DNA from: Saccoglossus kowalevskii
Lineage: Eukaryota > Hemichordata > Enteropneusta > Harrimaniidae
Assembly: GCF_000003605.2 (NCBI RefSeq)
Contig: NW_003122409.1
Location: forward strand, 539,293-583,610
Direction: 5' to 3'
Length of the DNA stretch: 44,318 nt
Shown here piece after piece: positions 21,849-33,851 of this stretch. Below the pieces are notes generated by a model. It was not told where the DNA came from and did no database searches. It saw only the letters and a program-made list of their open reading frames with translations. Both the position numbers and the translations under genes were made by a program. Every line of letters begins with the position of its first letter. The stretch's first letter is position 1.

Positions 21849-23637
21849 GTGAGTATTCTCTTCTTATGCTTTCTTTGATCCAACTTTCAATATTTCTTTC
21901 TTTCATGGTTAACTCATCTGACATGTCTGTCTTCATTTTGTTCTTTGTTTGGTGAAAAAGTGAAAACACTATAATAAATTTTGTTTATGGTTTATGTTGA
22001 TGACATTACTATGGTCCTTACTATGATATCAATTTGAATGATATATCTGCAAACTGTGATATCAATTCCAATGATATATCTTCATACTATGTGATATCAA
22101 TTCCAACAATATATCTCCATACTATGTGATATCAATTTTAGCATTATATCTCCATTTTATGTAATATTTATTCCAGCAATATATCTCCATACTATGTGAT
22201 ATCAATTCTAGCAACATATCTCCATACTATGTGATATAAATTCCAGCAATATATCTCCATACTATGTGATATCAATTCCAGCAATATATCTCCATACTAT
22301 GTGATAAAATTCTAGCAATATATCTCCATACTATGTGATATCAATTCCAGCAATATATCTCCATACTATGTGATGTCAATTCCAGAAATATATCTCCATA
22401 CTATGTGATATAACTTCTAGTGGTATATCTCCATACTATGTGATGTAAATTCCAGCAATATATCTCCATACTATGTGATATAAATTCTAGCAATATATCT
22501 CCGTACTATGTGATATCTATTCTAGCAACATATCTCCATACTATGTGATATAAATTCCAGCAATATATCTCTATACTATGTGATATCAATTCTAGCAATA
22601 TATCTCCATACTATGTGATATCAATTCTAGCAATGTGACATCTCTATACTATGTGATATCAATTCTAGCAGTATATCTCTATACTATGTGATATCAATTC
22701 TAGCAATGTGACATCTCTATACTATGTGATATCAATTCTAGCAATATATCTCCATACTATGTGATATAAATTCCAGCAATATATCTCCATACTATGTGAT
22801 ATAAATTCTAGCAACATATCTCCATTCTATGTGATATAAATTCCAGCAATATATCTCTATACTATGTGATATCAATTCTAGCAATATATCTCCATACTAT
22901 GTGATATTAATTCTCGCATTATATCTCCATACTATGTGATATCAATTCTAGCAATATATCTCTATACTATGTGATATCAATTAAAGCAATATATCTCTAT
23001 ACCAGGTGTTCATACCCATACTAAAAGATTTAATCTCTAAAATATTTGATATGAAGTGCATCAATATATATTGTATGACAGGCATATATGCCAACTACTA
23101 GGTCTAGTTAAGAATACTGTATGTATATGTATATATATTTATTCAGTACCATTGGCCATAGGCCATAATGTACACACTTAAATGTAACACAAATAAATAA
23201 ATAGATCGTTTGACAAGAAAAATCACTGCTACTGCTTGTCTGAATATTACAAACTTATACTTCACCTATGAATACCAAATTAAATTTATATTTCAGTTAA
23301 ATTTTTCTCCAACAAACTATGACGTTTTTGTAAAGAGTAGAATACGTATTTTGCAAGATTTTGTATTGTATGTGTATTTTCAGATTGCAGTAGCAAAATT
23401 AATTTCCATTCAAGCGCTGGGCAATAGTAAAACTTGTCTATAAAACGAGTTCTAATTTCCTCAAATTTGGGGCATTGTATAGAAAGTGGAACTCGTTTTC
23501 AATGAGATTACAACCAAGAGGACACACTCTTTGGTCAAGTGGTATTCCCAATGTTAAAAATACTGTTTCAAGAGTTGTTTACTGTATATGTACAAATTTC
23601 TTATATTATTATATCTCCTCAAAATGTTTTATTTCAG
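21849..23637 (+). other. Intron 4 of the Ubl-NTPDase gene
   Basis: It holds the 35-bp tandem array (about 22020-23003) and AT-rich sequence. No exon signals are seen on either strand beyond the flanking junctions. Confidence 0.75.
22020..23003. repeat. Minisatellite with a 35-bp unit, about 28 copies
   Basis: The unit is CTATGTGATATCAATTCTAG followed by CAATATATCTCCATA. Variants include CCAG for CTAG, TAAATT for TCAATT, and TCTATA for TCCATA, plus a longer GTGACATC variant near 22635 and 22705. The outermost copies are the most diverged, as expected for an array that homogenises internally. Confidence 0.93.
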
Positions 23638-23755
23638 TATGGTTTGTCATGGGATGCTGGTTCAACTCATTCCAAACTACACGTATATCATTGGCCGGTG
23701 GAGAAGGAAGATACAACAGCCCTAGTAACACAAATAGACCAATGCAGAGCTGATG
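23638..23755 (+). CDS. Ubl-NTPDase exon 5: ACR1
   Basis: 118 nt from acceptor TTTATTTCAG to donor GATG|GTGAGT, phase 0 to 1, 39 residues. It contains DAGSTHS (residues 134-140), the ACR1 phosphate-binding loop, seen as DAGSSHT in CD39. It continues KLHVYHWPVEKEDT (CD39: SLYIYKWPAEKEND) and QIDQCRAD (CD39: QVEECRVKG), which contains the first Cys of a conserved disulphide. The strand before the loop reads YGLSWDAG instead of the usual YGIVLDAG. Confidence 0.95.
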
Positions 23756-26668
23756 GTGAGTAGCTATTATAGATTCTATCATCACCCTTGTGGGAGAAAA
23801 AAAAGTTGTTTTTTTCTTTAAAACTTGTTCTTTTGAAATTGGTAGTTTCCATAAGGCAAACAATTATTTTGAAATAGGTATGTTGGGGATTGGAAGGGGT
23901 TGGAGAAGGGAAAACAAAGTTTTGTGATGAATTCCCTACATTTTGGTTCACTCACCTATTTACTTGTGTCGTTGAAAATAATGAAATTAAAATCCAAATG
24001 AAATTGGGAATTATAAATTCATGCAGAATAAAAAAAAAGTGGACCTTATGCCAGTGGGTGGTAGCAGGTGACGTGTGGGGGTATGGTGAATTTAAGCGAT
24101 TTAGAATGTGTTGTGAGAGTTATTGGTGACGTACTGAATGCATGTTACTCTTTTCCGCTTTGATTAATAGTTTACACATAAAGATAGGTCTAAGGACACT
24201 TTATTGTGCAAGATTTACAAAGGTCATACACTCTCATAGTTTGACAAGTTAACAACAGAAAATAAACAGCACTAAAGTAAATCTTCATTATTTAGGTTCC
24301 TGAAATGTGTTTCTTACAAAACTTATCCCTTGGGGTTATTTGTCTTGCTTTTCTTTTAATAAGCTTATTACCATATTTAAAAAATAAACAAAATGTCAAA
24401 TGAATTGTTTCCAAAAAAATAAAAACTATTGTATATTGGCATGCTGCCATTTATTGCCTCGCTAAAGGAGGCAGATTGATTTCATGTGAATATGTAATCA
24501 TACGTTATATATCATAGACTGGTTGATACAATTCAGCTGTTGGACCCTTTGATCAAAAGCTAGTATCGTGACTATTACATTACCCACTCCTCTACTCGCC
24601 CAGAAATAATGTTTCTTTTGTTGATATGTAAAAAGAAATACATCCTTGACAATACTTCTAAATGGAAACACCAAAGGGCAATTGTCAAACAATAGTCTAG
24701 ATACATTATAATGAATTTTGAATATTTGTGTCACAGTTTTAAGTTTGTCGGTCAGTGAGGTGGAAGTAATACATTGTAGTAATCCCATTTATAAAATGCA
24801 CATTTAAAGTTAAAATTCTTTATTACAGTGATGATTTCATTTGCATTTATCATTACGTTTTTTTTTACCTAATTTCCATATTTCCCTGTTTACATTGGTA
24901 TTTCCTGTTGACTTGGTAGTCAGTTCATATGTCATTAGTCTGACAATTCACCTGCTGCAATAACTGAGACCTTTGGAAATTTAAATGTTTATGAAATTTC
25001 ATTCTCTCATTTCACTCAGCATCGATTTGTTTCACTCTAGTAAACCCCCTGCTGAAATTTTTTTATACAAACTAATATCTAAATTTATTCTTCAATTTAA
25101 GTTTTTTTGTCAAGAGGGTAGTTTAGGTTGTTTATGGAAAATTGACAGATTTAATGTATTTTTGATTTATTAATTAAAAATACAAAACATTTTAAGGTGT
25201 GTTTGCCTCTTAAAAAATTATTAGGGGAACGTGCAACTTGGACAACTGACCCACCCCTGAATTGTTAATAATAAAACACATAAATAAATTAAACTTGCAA
25301 ACCCTAATTGTCAACACATTCTTACTAAGAGAATAATATTGATTTTCTGATTTCGTTAACTCTAAATTATGAGATACATATTTAAGAAGAGAAATATTCA
25401 CTTTTTAATTCTACTGGATTTTATGTTGTTTGAATATTCACTCGAATATTGTCAAGTTAACAATGCGTTTTTTAAAATGTCGCATGTATTTATATTCACT
25501 GGGTTTAAATTTCACTTACTTTCAATAGAAATAAAACCCAACTAATAATTAATTAATTTTGCTTTAAAAATTTCTGTATTTCGGATTATTCAAGTTGTGG
25601 CTAATCCAGCAACAAGCTTATTATAATGAGGTTGTCATTTCGTTGCAATTCATGTTTTGGACTTATTTTGCATTTGTCATACAACATGCAAGTATTTATT
25701 TTGTATATTGTGTAATGTGACCATAGTAATTATTGTTACTAGGGATAGATGATATGATATTTACAGGTTATTCATCAGCAGTGATTTCATGTAAATTTCA
25801 TCATCATATTTGTTTTTCAAGCTTTTTTTTTTTACATAAGAGCTGTCAAACATTTAAATTATCTTCATTTATTACTGCTAAATAAATCATTTTCAAAAGA
25901 ATAGTGCAAGATAAATATCCGACTTTAGAGTTATGTTTCCTTTGAAGGATATGTTTTTATGACTGGTCATCAACAACAGATTCAAGGACAAATCGTGTTT
26001 TGAAGGTGTTCTGTTCAGGCTTGAATCCAAGTGTATTATTTCACTACCACTTGTTGACAATCTCAAAGTATTTACATACACACAGTACACAATGCATAAA
26101 ACTTTACTCAAACTAAGGAACATACATAAGAATTTATTAAAACCTGTTGACTGAGATTTAAAAATTTGCAAAAATATGCATTAAATAAAATGTGCTGATT
26201 AGTTTTATAAGAAAGTTTTTTGATCCGAAGCTGTTTTTTTTTTTGCTGATTTTTCTTATTTTTTTTTTTTTAATTCAAGGCAAAAATGTGGTGCCAAATG
26301 AATGCAGCCCTGGGGTAAAATGTTTAGATATTCCTTCTCTACCATTGTAAACAGAAAATAAGTAATGCTGTCCGTCATTTTGGCAGTGTATTCCATGATT
26401 TAAAAAATTAACAACAAAATGTACATGCTCTTAAAATGGATGAACTAAATTTTAAAAATAACATCAATAAACTAAGGAGTCAAAATCTAAGGTGAATGAC
26501 CCCGGTTAGACTGCAATAAAAGGTGATAGCCATTTTACAAAACTAATATTCAGCTATAAAGTTGAAGAGCAAATAAAATTAGAATATATAGATGTCTAGT
26601 TCAACACATGTCCCATTTCAAAGACACTGCACTTTGTCAGCATTGACAGCTATGTGTGATTAATGAAG

Positions 26669-26690
26669 TCATGTGATCCCGGTCATGTGA
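26669..26690. promoter_or_regulatory. Twin TCATGTGA motifs
   Basis: TCATGTGA occurs at 26669-26676 and 26683-26690, with the wider GTCATGTGATC and GGTCATGTGACC similar. The motif is the M-box/CLEAR-type site of MiT/TFE and USF proteins. Role is unproven. Confidence 0.25.
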
Positions 26691-27554
26691 CCTAGAATCT
26701 CTTTCCCATCAACGATTATGGGACCTGAACCAGACCTAGTGCATACCCAGTTAATAAAGTTAATTTTTAATTCGTCAAGATTAAGGGAGCAAAAGGGGAA
26801 AAACAAGTTAAAAATTGATCTTTGATTCAGACATTCCGTAAGTTATTATGAGTGCTACTATAACAACCTATATATCATCTGAAAGCTCAGATATAGGCAA
26901 ATACAGTAGTGTATATGCCGTACTAATATTAGCAAATTTTTATAAATGAATGTTTTTTGATTTATGCAAATGATGATGCCTGCATGTATCAAATAATTAC
27001 TTCGTCACACAAGTCAAAGAAAGCTAACAAATTTATCATATTATTGCATATTTTACTCCTTTACATATAACAAGACAATTAGGTGATTTCTTTTTCACTG
27101 CGAGATCTCACGTATTAATGCGTGACCAGACACGAATCAAACATCTGCCACAAAAATTGAATAATTTGCTTTTGAACTTGAGTTTGTTATTGTTATAGCT
27201 CAATATCAAAAGGCCGATCTTACAAATGTGCACATTATTGAACATGGAAATACTGGTATCCCATAAATAGTTTTGCATTTGTTGAATCCCATTGTTTTGG
27301 TGTCGCTAAGTCACTTTGACCTATGACCTTTGTTTGTCCTGTTTTTACGTTTGAATTCATGCATAACGTGGGATCTGAAGTGAAGGGAAAATGGTCTATT
27401 AACCTTTCAAACCTTTTCTCATTCACCATTGATAGTTTTAATGATTCAACGTTCAATAAATGTATTTGCTGTATTCGTAGTGCATGCGCTTACATAAATA
27501 ACAAAGGTGTGTCTGTGGTCAAATTAAGCCGTGTTATAATGATCCAGCATACAA

Positions 27555-27722
27555 TATTGTAAAATACTTTATTTTAGCTGGAATTAATTTTCGCTTAATA
27601 GACTTTTTGTATAGATTTTATTTTGAATGTAAAATATAGAAAAAAAGATATATTTGATGGATTTTATTTTCAGCGAAAATAGTGAAAATTAATTGCAAGC
27701 GAAAATAAAATATTCCACAGTA
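27555..27722. mobile_element. MITE family A copy, internally deleted
   Basis: TATTGTAAAATACTTTATTT at the left and GCGAAAATAAAATATTCCAC, then AGTA, at the right. It is about 168 bp, shorter than the 208-220 bp copies because of loss in the centre. Confidence 0.75.
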
Positions 27723-30582
27723 AATAGTTTTTGTGTGTGCGCTTCTATTGGAGATGCGCTTCTAATGAAGCAAATACAGTATTAGCATTTGATTTCCTGC
27801 CTTCTTGCTGATCACTGCCATAATTCTAACTCCTAAAGGTGTTATATACCTGCTAAGGGTGAAGCTAGCACATATGCAATCTCCGCATTGCCATAACTGG
27901 AATAAAAAAAAATATTCCAGTTATTAATAACATGAAATATGAACTTTTTTACACTGTATCACTGAAAGCTGTTGTAGAGGATGATGAAATGGAAAAATAC
28001 CAAAGTAAATTATGTTGATTTTGATATGAAATGGGTTAACGACTGATTCTTGTAAAATACTTTCAATGTAAAATAAAACACATGTGCGATTGAAGCAACT
28101 GGAGTTGATCTTTACAAATCTGTGTAATATTTCAACCTCTGCCAAACTTATCTTGTGCCAGGAGTTTTTTGTAAATTTTCTAAAATTATGAAATTTGTGG
28201 AGAAACAAGTTTGTCACTTTTCAATGTCCCCTCTTGACTACTTACAAAGTAAGTAACTTGCAATATCAGTTGATAAATTACTAACTCTATTAACCTCCTT
28301 GTCCTACAAGATTTTGACCCTATGACCCTACTATATCTACTTATTTGGACCTGTTTGTTTTGATCAAATTGAACCCTGTGGCTCTCATTATGATGGAGAT
28401 CAGACTCTGCATAAATTTGAACATGACTTGCATAAAATTATTCCAATATATATTCAATTTATTATTATTATTTTTTTTTTCAAGAAAACATTGGTTTAAT
28501 TTGTATTTACTCTTTTTATTTCCAATTTTGATTGATTTCATTTATTTGTTGACTCAAAAATGTGCCTAAGGATAAAGACACCCCACACGAAAACTCTCAG
28601 AGGGGGGTTCTACATTTTTCATTTAAATCAACAAAAGTTTTATCATCATGTGAATTGTACAAAAAGTGTAAAATTGAACTATTTTAAAATAATGCTGGGG
28701 GTTGTGTTAGGATTTTACTTCAGAGAAAATACTTACATTTATTTTTCTCAAACTTTATTTGTGTAGCTTTCTTGTCCCAAAATATCCCTATTTAATTTTG
28801 GAGGTCTAAACTGTATTTATGGTTCAACATCCTTGAGTATTATTAGAATTCATGAAATTCATGTTTTATTAAATTTTAATTAGTATCCTACTACTAACAA
28901 TTCATATTTGTTTAAGTAATTAAACAAAATTGAATGTACAGATTTGAATTGCTAGTTTGAAATTCAGTTTAAACAGAAAACCAAATATTTGGAGTAATTG
29001 ATATCTAACTATCAATAATTTATTATTTTTAATTCAGTAATTAATTAATTAAACTCAGATACAGAGATTTATATTGCCTGATTGTGACCAGTAAAATTCA
29101 TGTAATGAGGTCGTCATTGATGGCAGCATGTTACTAACTCTGTAGAACCATACCCCTTAACTTTGTTGTCTTTTGACTCATGACAAGACTTATAAATCAG
29201 TGCACACATTAAAAGTTGTTATTCAATTTACACATGTCTTTTATAAACTATCTTATTTTTCACTCTTAAATGTTATATTTAATATTGTTGACTGTTTCTC
29301 AATATGGCGTGTGCTGTTTATTGTTTTGAAGAGGTGACTGGTCTAATAGTTATTATAAACAGGACTAAAAATAACTTAAGTAACCTTTTGGGTCACCATT
29401 TATTTAAACTCTGAAAAAAAAAAAGAATTACAAAGTTTTTACAATATATTTAACACTTTGACAATTGTAATTTTTATAATATGTTGGTAAGGAAGTAATT
29501 TTCTGCAGAACGTTAATTTTATTCAGATGAGTCCAAAATTTGTTATGTGATGTATCCTTAGGTAGAGGCCAATGTTGAGTCATATCCCCCATATTCTATG
29601 TTATATAGACAGCTCTGAAAGTTTGAATAAAAAAAATTTGATTTTGAAACTAATAAATGTCTAGTTTTTGCTCCACTTAGTAAAAATGTTTCAGATTACT
29701 CGTCGATGTGAATTTGACAGAAAATGTAACAGAATAAGATGTGCACAACATGTGTACTTGTTTAAGTGGCCCCTGGAGATGAATCTATCAAATCACTGGT
29801 GTTGCCATTGTTATTCAATCAACAGCAGCTTTGCATAATTTTGCATATATAATGAGGTCACTGCAGATTTGCATAAATTAGCATAATGTAGGTTATTGTG
29901 TTGGAATGCCTGGGAAACCATCTAGTGTAATAATTTATCTTCTTTGAGTGGGTATTCAACTATGAAAATAAACTTACTGGCAGTGGAACTAATTAAAAGT
30001 CATCAGTGCAATGAGTGATATGATTCAGCTTCAGACTTTAACTGTTTGTGTGATCCCACACTCTTTTATATATTTAATTTGTTTACTTTTTTTTACGCAT
30101 TTTTGGAAGTATGATTTTTGTTTTATGAATTGCTGTAAAGAAGATATGAATATCTATTTTTGTGATGGAAAGGTTCATTATAATGAAGGAGGTATTGTGG
30201 AAAACCCTTTTAAAAGAGATGCTATAATTTTCGCGTCAACATTTTGGTGCAATTTTTTCAGATTTTTGTGTATTTTTCTAATTTTTGTTGTTAATTCTAG
30301 ATCAAATGGACATAATATCCTATTAGCTACAGATTTTAATCAAAGTAAAAAAATAAATAATTATGTTCTTGTTCTGAAAGATGACAAAATCTGGCATTTG
30401 AAGCTAATGTTGCTTCCAATATCTTGAGTATTTTAATTCCTAGTATACAGTATACAGTACATTTATGACTGGTATAATAAATTTTGCTAGATCTTATTCA
30501 ATACAGCTGGTGCTATCACTTTAGTATTGAAAGCAGATAAAGTCTCTCCACTGAGTATGTGTGGTGCCAAAGCCATTATTCT

Positions 30583-30776
30583 TACTGCAAACTCATTAAA
30601 TATTTACTGGGGTTTAATTTCACTATTTTCGCTGATAAGTAAAATCTGGTAAATTAAATCCATGTGAACATTTAAAATTACAGTAGAAGTCAGTATTTCT
30701 GATTGTGGATTTTATTTATGTTCATATGTCAAAATAGTGAAATTAAATATGAGTGAAAAATAATTCTTTTACTGTA
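30583..30776. repeat. MITE-like element, family B (second copy)
   Basis: TACTGCAAACTCATTAAATA followed by TTTACTGGGGTTTAATTTC and GATAAGTAAAAT(C/T), parallel to the element at 1838. The right end is TTTTACTGTA rather than the expected ACAGTA, so the terminus is degraded or misplaced. Confidence 0.45.
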
Positions 30777-30965
30777 TTCTTATTTCAATGGATGTTATTT
30801 ATGGTAACTTAACTCCTAGGGACTGCTGAGTTGGAGCGTATCAAATGATTTACTTATGACTGTCTAACTCTGTCTATTGATTTGTTACTGAGCTGAAGAA
30901 AGTGAAAGTTCAGATTTCTTTTTTTAGATTTTATTACCTTGCCTGATCATGAAAGGACAGGTATG

Positions 30966-31098
30966 TAAGCGGAAAATGTCTGTCCTTGTTGTTGTCGTCT
31001 CCAGTGTCAACTTTTTTTTTGTGGTTGTACAAGAGGAAAAATGTCTGTTTGTTTTTGTTGTTGTCAACAGCGTAAACATTTTTTTGGTGGTTATACAG
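30966..31098. repeat. Imperfect tandem duplication, about 67 bp unit
   Basis: Two copies of GGAAAATGTCTGT ... GTTGTTGTC ... TTTTTTT-GTGGTT-TAC follow one another. No coding content. Confidence 0.5.
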
Positions 31099-31676
31099 TT
31101 ATACATCAGAACCAGATGTTAGTAATATGCACTCTAAGATCTGTTACTTGTTATAGTGCAGTACTCTGATATGTTATTTTCATTATGTTTTAATTAAATT
31201 AATCATGATAGCCTAATTTGTATATAATGTAATCCTTCAGTAAGTCATGATAACAACGACTAAGTCACGGGTAGTTGGATGGCTCCAAAGAAATTCTGTT
31301 GTCTTTTTCAGATGTTGTTTTTAAAAAAATAACTAATAAATAGTTGCTTCATGTGTTTAATTAGTTGTTAAAGCTTTTCAATGTCAGCATCATTTAATAC
31401 AAATTGCTCATCAATTACTGGGATATAGAAGATGTTTACAGCTTGGCTCAAGGTGTAAGCTGGTGCTTTTTACATGAATTTTTGCTGGGGATCTTTTTCT
31501 AGAAATTAATCAGCTTTCTGATTAAATAGCTACGTATAACTGAATTATAAAATTACAAAGTTTATCAGACTAACTAACAACAGTGCTCATTTCTAGTCTT
31601 CTGTTTCCGCCAAATAAATATGTATCCAGGATTTCTGTCAAAGTGGACTATATTACACCATTTTGAGTCACAGCTA

Positions 31677-31690
31677 CCAGTAGAGGGCGC
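31677..31690 (+). promoter_or_regulatory. CTCF-like core motif (CCAGTAGAGGGCGC)
   Basis: Matches the CTCF consensus CCASYAGRKGGC at every defined position, plus the following GC. CTCF is widespread in Bilateria, so occupancy is possible if the host is bilaterian. The surrounding 200 bases are GC-richer than the intron. Confidence 0.35.
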
Positions 31691-31931
31691 TCAGACAGGA
31701 CAAGTTTCTTTGCCTGCAGGGCAACTTCCAGCGTTGCTGAGTTTTGTTCTGGAAGTAAAAAATCTTTTCCTGAAGGCCGGGCAAAATTCTTCACTGGTTG
31801 GGTCTAAGACAGACCAGGTCACCTGAGAAGGTGCCCTTCCTGTAACTGAACAGTTGTTAGCGTATTCACAATATTTTGTGTAACAAGTATATTTAATGGG
31901 TTGACAAACACAAAGGAATGACTCGGCTGTG

Positions 31932-32424
31932 TGACAATTGCCACATTTATATGACAGGATTCTATCGGAGCCGAACTACTGCTCCTCTCAACGATTAACA
32001 GGAGATTATCTCCAATGCATTTACTTGGTCGGGCCAAACGAGAGCCGAGATCTGCCCGAGTTCAATCCAGTTCGTTTTGAGCCAAACAAACACCACTCTC
32101 TCTCAATTACTTAGTATGAAAACAACATGGCTGAAAACGATTTTGGTGTTGTACTTGTGTTGTTTCTTTACATGGCACGATGTCTGTCATCCTCATTTGT
32201 TCATCTACAGTCCACACAGTGTGGCAACATTTGCATAGTAATCATTGGTGGGATTTTGGCTCCAATACATTAACACGGCCATGTCGGGTTCAAACCTATC
32301 AGAGCTCAACTCTGAGGGTTTATTGGAGCTGAACTTGGCTCAAGCACATATACACTGCCATTTTTGATGGCTTGAGCTGTAGGGCTCCGATAAAATGCTG
32401 TTGTGTAAACTTAGCAATAGTCAG
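31932..32424. repeat. Inverted-repeat element of about 490 bp
   Basis: The left arm containing CAGGATTCTATCGGAGCC (31955-31972) is matched in reverse by GGCTCCGATAAAATGCTG (32383-32400). Weaker similarity extends about 20 bases further outward on both sides. The interior is GC-richer than the flanks and holds no credible frame. Probably a non-autonomous DNA transposon. Confidence 0.5.
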
Positions 32425-32469
32425 GGTTGCTTTCCTTGATGCCAGTTTGTATCAAAATTACCAGGACCT

Positions 32470-32840
32470 TTTTCTCAGATTTGTCCATTTGCTGAAGATA
32501 TCTTCAGATCTCTAATTTTGATGAATATTTTCATCTTGAAAATGGCTAGCCTGATTACTTCATTATTTTTTATCTCGACACCTCAAGTGGACCTTAATCA
32601 GATTTGTTCTTTTTGTGACAATATATTCAATTCTCAAAATTTAGTGAATATTTTTGTCATTTTTGGTAAGATATTGCTATTTTCATCTTCTTTTTGAAAA
32701 CGAATTGCCGGATGGCTGTTATATTTAATATGTAGACACCTTGGGTGGACGTGTGACAGATTTGGTCATTTTGTGACAATGAGTTTAGTTTTCTAATTTT
32801 AATGAATATTTTTTGTAATTTTTGGAAAAAAACTGCTATT
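32470..32840. repeat. Dispersed repeat family, second locus (see 17436-17700)
   Basis: CAGATTTG(T/G)(T/C)C starts recur at 32476, 32599 and 32757. Each is followed by a TTCTAATTTTGATGAATATT-like block, and TGCTATTTTCA(T/A)C occurs twice. The spacing is irregular. Confidence 0.5.
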
Positions 32841-33621
32841 TTCAACTGTTCACTTATACATCGAATCTATATCAGCCCAGAGATAGCTTGTTTAATGCAC
32901 CTTTCTATAATTTAATTGTTAATTTCGGACCAAATGGACGCAATTTTCCATTTGCAACCAATCATGATCAAAATGTTATTCAAAAAATTATTCAGGTTTT
33001 ATTTTGTGAATACTAGAAACAAAATACAACTTTGACATTCCAGGGTTAAACAAACTGTATGTATCTGCGCACTGTATTTATAAACATTATGTTGGTTCTT
33101 GCAGAATTTAAATCACTTGCTAAATTATATTAATATCAGTTGATTTATAAATACGTTAGTTACTTGAAATAAGATGATGATATTTTGCCAACAAGTTTTA
33201 CATTGCTTGAATACAACTACTATATTATTAGAAAGTCTGTCAGTTAAACGTATTTAGTTGCTCGGCCTTTGGATAGAAGGTGTTGACAATCAACCCTGTG
33301 TCATGGAAGGTCACCTTGGTGTTTATGTATTTAAAAAAACACACAATTGCAGTTTTTTGTGTCCCATGTTTACATCAGTTTTATGCAGTGTAAACAAAAT
33401 AATTTATATTGGGTTCAAGTTTCACTAACTATATTGACACATTGTTTTCACATATGGTTTTATTATTGACTTTACAGATAGTAGTAAAACAATGAGTTGC
33501 ATTGCAGTGTTCTTTCTATGTTGAATTTAAGTGTATTTTAATTTTAGTGTGTCTTATTTTATTTGTCTTTTGTATTCATTTTACCTTACTAAACCCACAG
33601 ATGGTTAAGTTGTGTAATAAA

Positions 33622-33689
<68 letters not shown>
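33622..33689. repeat. (TTA)n microsatellite
   Basis: Some 22 uninterrupted TTA units. It produces an artefactual polyisoleucine frame on the plus strand. Confidence 0.97.
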
Positions 33690-33691
<2 letters not shown>

Positions 33692-33801
33692 GTTCATTGG
33701 GTTTTTATTTTTATATTCATCTTATAGTTTTTTCATGGGTGTTTCATTTTATTTTGTTATATATTTCCGTTACTAATTTCAATTTAGTCTGTTTTTGGTT
33801 G

Positions 33802-33851
33802 NNNNNNNNNNNNNNNNNNNNNNNNNNNNNNNNNNNNNNNNNNNNNNNNNN
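33802..33851. other. Assembly gap, 50 Ns
   Basis: Exactly 50 N characters, probably a placeholder gap. It lies in intron 5, about 110 bases after the TTA microsatellite, so the true length is unknown but no identified exon is affected. Confidence 0.98.

Noticed and set aside
23609-23951. Minus-strand frames opposite the ACR1 exon
   Set aside because: Antisense shadows of exon 5 and its flanking intron. The plus-strand DAGSTHS frame is the real one.
30011-30427. 138-codon plus-strand frame in intron 5
   Set aside because: Composition is Phe/Ile/Cys/Asn-biased as expected for AT-rich DNA, there is no family resemblance, and no splice context fits the NTPDase frame.
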